Position numbers and translations under genes: made by a program. Below the pieces are notes generated by a model that was given only the letters and a program-made list of their open reading frames with translations, had not been told where the DNA came from and did no database searches. 7,622 nucleotides of DNA from NCBI GenBank assembly GCA_029052265.1, contig JAIDJJ010000246.1:1-7622 (forward strand), given 5' to 3'. Shown piece after piece: positions 5,933-7,622 of this stretch. This stretch comes from Muribaculaceae bacterium (GTDB lineage: Bacteria > Bacteroidota > Bacteroidia > Bacteroidales > Muribaculaceae). Every line of letters starts with the position of its first letter. Position 1 is the first letter of the stretch.

Positions 5933-7543
5933 TCAGAATCTTAATGTAACTGTTGCCATTAAATGCGCCGGAGCCTGTGCCGCATATCCGGCATAGCGAT
6001 AGATAACTTTCTCTCCGTTTTCCACATAGTATCCTGCACCGGCATAACCGTTGTTAAAATATTTTTTGTTGAAGACGTTATACACTGTCAGTCCAAGTTT
6101 CAGTTCCTTCATCCCGGCAATTTTCTTAAAGCTGTAACCCAGTTGCAGATCAGAAATGAAATAAGCATCGAGACGGGCGTCTTCACTATGTGCATTCGTC
6201 ATGTATTGCCTGCCTACATAATTGCTACGCAACGCCAATTCTCCCCCTTTATAATTGAATGAGAAAGTATTGTTGAAAATCAGATCGGGAGAAAATGAAA
6301 TCGGAGTACTCCCGAGATCAAAAGAGATCGGGTTTGTCCATTCATCCTCATAAATATATTCCACAAAATTCTTAATTCTGTTGCGCGAACATGTAAGATT
6401 GAACTGCCATTCAAACCATTCGGCGGGCTTAAATATTGTCTGCACTTCCACACCCATTCGGTAAGAATCCGGCACATTCACACTTATGGGATTGCCGGTA
6501 TCCGACAGTTCGCCTGTTGCCACGAGCTGATCCTTATACAACATATAATAGAGGTTGACTCCACATGAAAAAATTCTGTGGTTGAATGCATACCCGATTT
6601 CAAAATCATTCAGACGCTCAGATTCCGGCATATGGTGCGGATCGCCGTCTGTGAAATTATCGCGAGTAGGCTCCTTCTGCGCCACTGCCCATGATGCAAA
6701 CGCGCGATGATTGCCGCTGACATAGTTGACACCGAGTTTAGGATTGAAAAAATTCCATCTGCGATGTATGTCAAGCGCCGCCGGAGACTCCGTATTCCAA
6801 TCATAATTGTCAGACTCTCCCTGAATCTTGTAATCTATATGACGGTATTGCAGATCGGCAAACACAGAAAATGAATCGCTCATATCATATGTGGCGCGCA
6901 TATAAGCGTTGATATCATATTTGTCGCCGGTATTGTCATAATACTTTTGCAAAGGGTCGATCGGTCCTTCATAATTACGCACCCACTTCACCTGTCCGAA
7001 ATGGTGACCATGGAAATTCGTGGCGGACAATCCTCCTGACACATTCCATTTATAGTCGCGATAATTAATAGATACCTGCGCCCCATAAAAATCATTTACA
7101 TTGTTTTTCAATCTAATAAGGTCCGATTTGCTTATACGTTCTCCATCTTTGTCATAATAATCTGAAAGACCGTACTCTTTCAAAGTCCTGTTTGTCTTGT
7201 ATTGGTCATAATATCCCTTATCCGCAGTATAATGAAGAGCGGCGTTAAGATTCCACCTGTCTCCTATATGCTGCGACAGAAGAAGCTGGAAATGATGCTG
7301 GATATAATTATCATTCTGATCCTGATAATAAGCTATATTGCCGTCTTTATCCGTATACTGACCGCAAGGGTTATAGCGGCGTCCGAATTTCTTCATATCG
7401 TCAAGAGAAGCATAGTCCCACGCCATATATGTCTTCTCCTTACCTCCGAAAACAAGAAGACGCACCTGAGTGTTGCTGTTGCGATAAGCAGCCTGGCTGA
7501 AATAACTCCATAACCCCGCAGAGGCACGGTCTATATACCCAGC
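5933..7543 (-). CDS. TonB-dependent receptor, C-terminal barrel only (5' end lost; possible pseudogene)
   Basis: An outer-membrane beta-barrel receptor for energised uptake, here probably of the vitamin carried inward by the adjacent PnuC-type permease. The open frame gives 536 residues of alternating aromatic barrel strands, including GYIDRAS and LLVFGGKEKTY near the beginning, a late YNVFNKKYFNNGYAGAGYY stretch, and the final LMATVTLRF ending in Phe as outer-membrane barrels do. Receptors of this type are usually about 700-800 residues with signal peptide, plug and 22 strands. Here the signal peptide, plug and first strands are absent. Homologous-looking sequence starts at about 7543, directly after an in-frame TGA (7546-7544), with another TGA (7564-7562) further out. 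The first possible starts inside are GTG 7465 and a later ATG, and neither would yield an exported protein. It is either a truncated pseudogene or an assembly break. Confidence 0.85.
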   Translation of the reverse strand, partial: AGYIDRASAGLWSYFSQAAYRNSNTQVRLLVFGGKEKTYMAWDYASLDDMKKFGRRYNPCGQYTDKDGNIAYYQDQNDNYIQHHFQLLLSQHIGDRWNLNAALHYTADKGYYDQYKTNRTLKEYGLSDYYDKDGERISKSDLIRLKNNVNDFYGAQVSINYRDYKWNVSGGLSATNFHGHHFGQVKWVRNYEGPIDPLQKYYDNTGDKYDINAYMRATYDMSDSFSVFADLQYRHIDYKIQGESDNYDWNTESPAALDIHRRWNFFNPKLGVNYVSGNHRAFASWAVAQKEPTRDNFTDGDPHHMPESERLNDFEIGYAFNHRIFSCGVNLYYMLYKDQLVATGELSDTGNPISVNVPDSYRMGVEVQTIFKPAEWFEWQFNLTCSRNRIKNFVEYIYEDEWTNPISFDLGSTPISFSPDLIFNNTFSFNYKGGELALRSNYVGRQYMTNAHSEDARLDAYFISDLQLGYSFKKIAGMKELKLGLTVYNVFNKKYFNNGYAGAGYYVENGEKVIYRYAGYAAQAPAHLMATVTLRF

Positions 7544-7622
7544 TCAATACAAATCGCTTATTCATTCATCAAAGCTCCAATAGCCGACAATGAGTCCTGA
7601 TCCTCCACGTATGGTTTCCCGG
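7544..7622 (-). other. Sequence foreign to the receptor, possible 3' end of another gene
   Basis: Upstream of the receptor homology the receptor frame has two stops, so this is not receptor coding sequence. In another minus-strand frame, 7620-7561 reads as 20 codons (GKPYVEDQDSLSAIGALMNE) ending in TAA at 7560-7558, with a coding-like codon pattern. It could be the C-terminus of an unidentified protein. The stretch is too short to name, and a plus-strand frame is also open for 19 codons here, so chance is possible. Confidence 0.3.

Noticed and set aside
7466..7622. TPP riboswitch upstream of the receptor
   Set aside because: A thiamine operon would carry it before the receptor start, but the receptor start is missing and nothing in these bases resembles the conserved thi-box core.

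Overview
The window looks like a piece of a Bacteroidales chromosome, probably a gut or Muribaculaceae-like lineage. Three things point there: promoter -7 boxes of the Bacteroidota TAnnTTTG type lie just ahead of three genes, no Shine-Dalgarno sequences are visible, and the protein repertoire fits (flavodiiron FprA, BASS-type transporter, TonB-dependent receptor paired with a PnuC-type permease, DEAD-box helicase with an Asn/Lys-rich tail). The species assignment is inference.

Layout. (1) Positions 1-481, minus strand: the first 160 codons of an FprA-type flavodiiron protein, running off the left edge. (2) Positions 482-918: a divergent control region of about 440 bp with two minus-strand and one plus-strand Bacteroidota-type promoters, a perfect 20-bp palindrome, and a nested hairpin in the presumed fprA leader. 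(3) Positions 919-3912, plus strand: a tight four-gene run of DUF486 membrane protein, tRNA-dihydrouridine synthase, MTA/SAH nucleosidase and BASS-like transporter, with gaps of 8, 56 and 5 bp. It probably forms one transcript. (4) Positions 3909-5228, minus strand: a DEAD-box RNA helicase whose stop codon overlaps that of the transporter. A strong plus-strand intrinsic terminator lies inside the helicase tail codons. (5) Positions 5316-7543, minus strand: a PnuC-family vitamin permease 2 bp downstream of a TonB-dependent receptor, a pair typical of outer- plus inner-membrane vitamin uptake (probably thiamine) in Bacteroidota. (6) Positions 7544-7622: sequence that no longer reads as receptor. 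The receptor has lost its start, signal peptide, plug and first strands in this sequence, through a real rearrangement, an insertion, or an assembly error near a contig end.

Functionally most of the window is ordinary housekeeping and nutrient uptake: oxygen/NO detoxification, tRNA modification, methylthioadenosine salvage, RNA remodelling and vitamin import. I see no CRISPR array, tRNA, rRNA, defence system or complete mobile element, and nothing that amounts to a new multi-gene system. The points most worth checking are the terminator hidden in helicase codons, the broken receptor, the structured fprA leader, and the palindrome between the divergent promoters.
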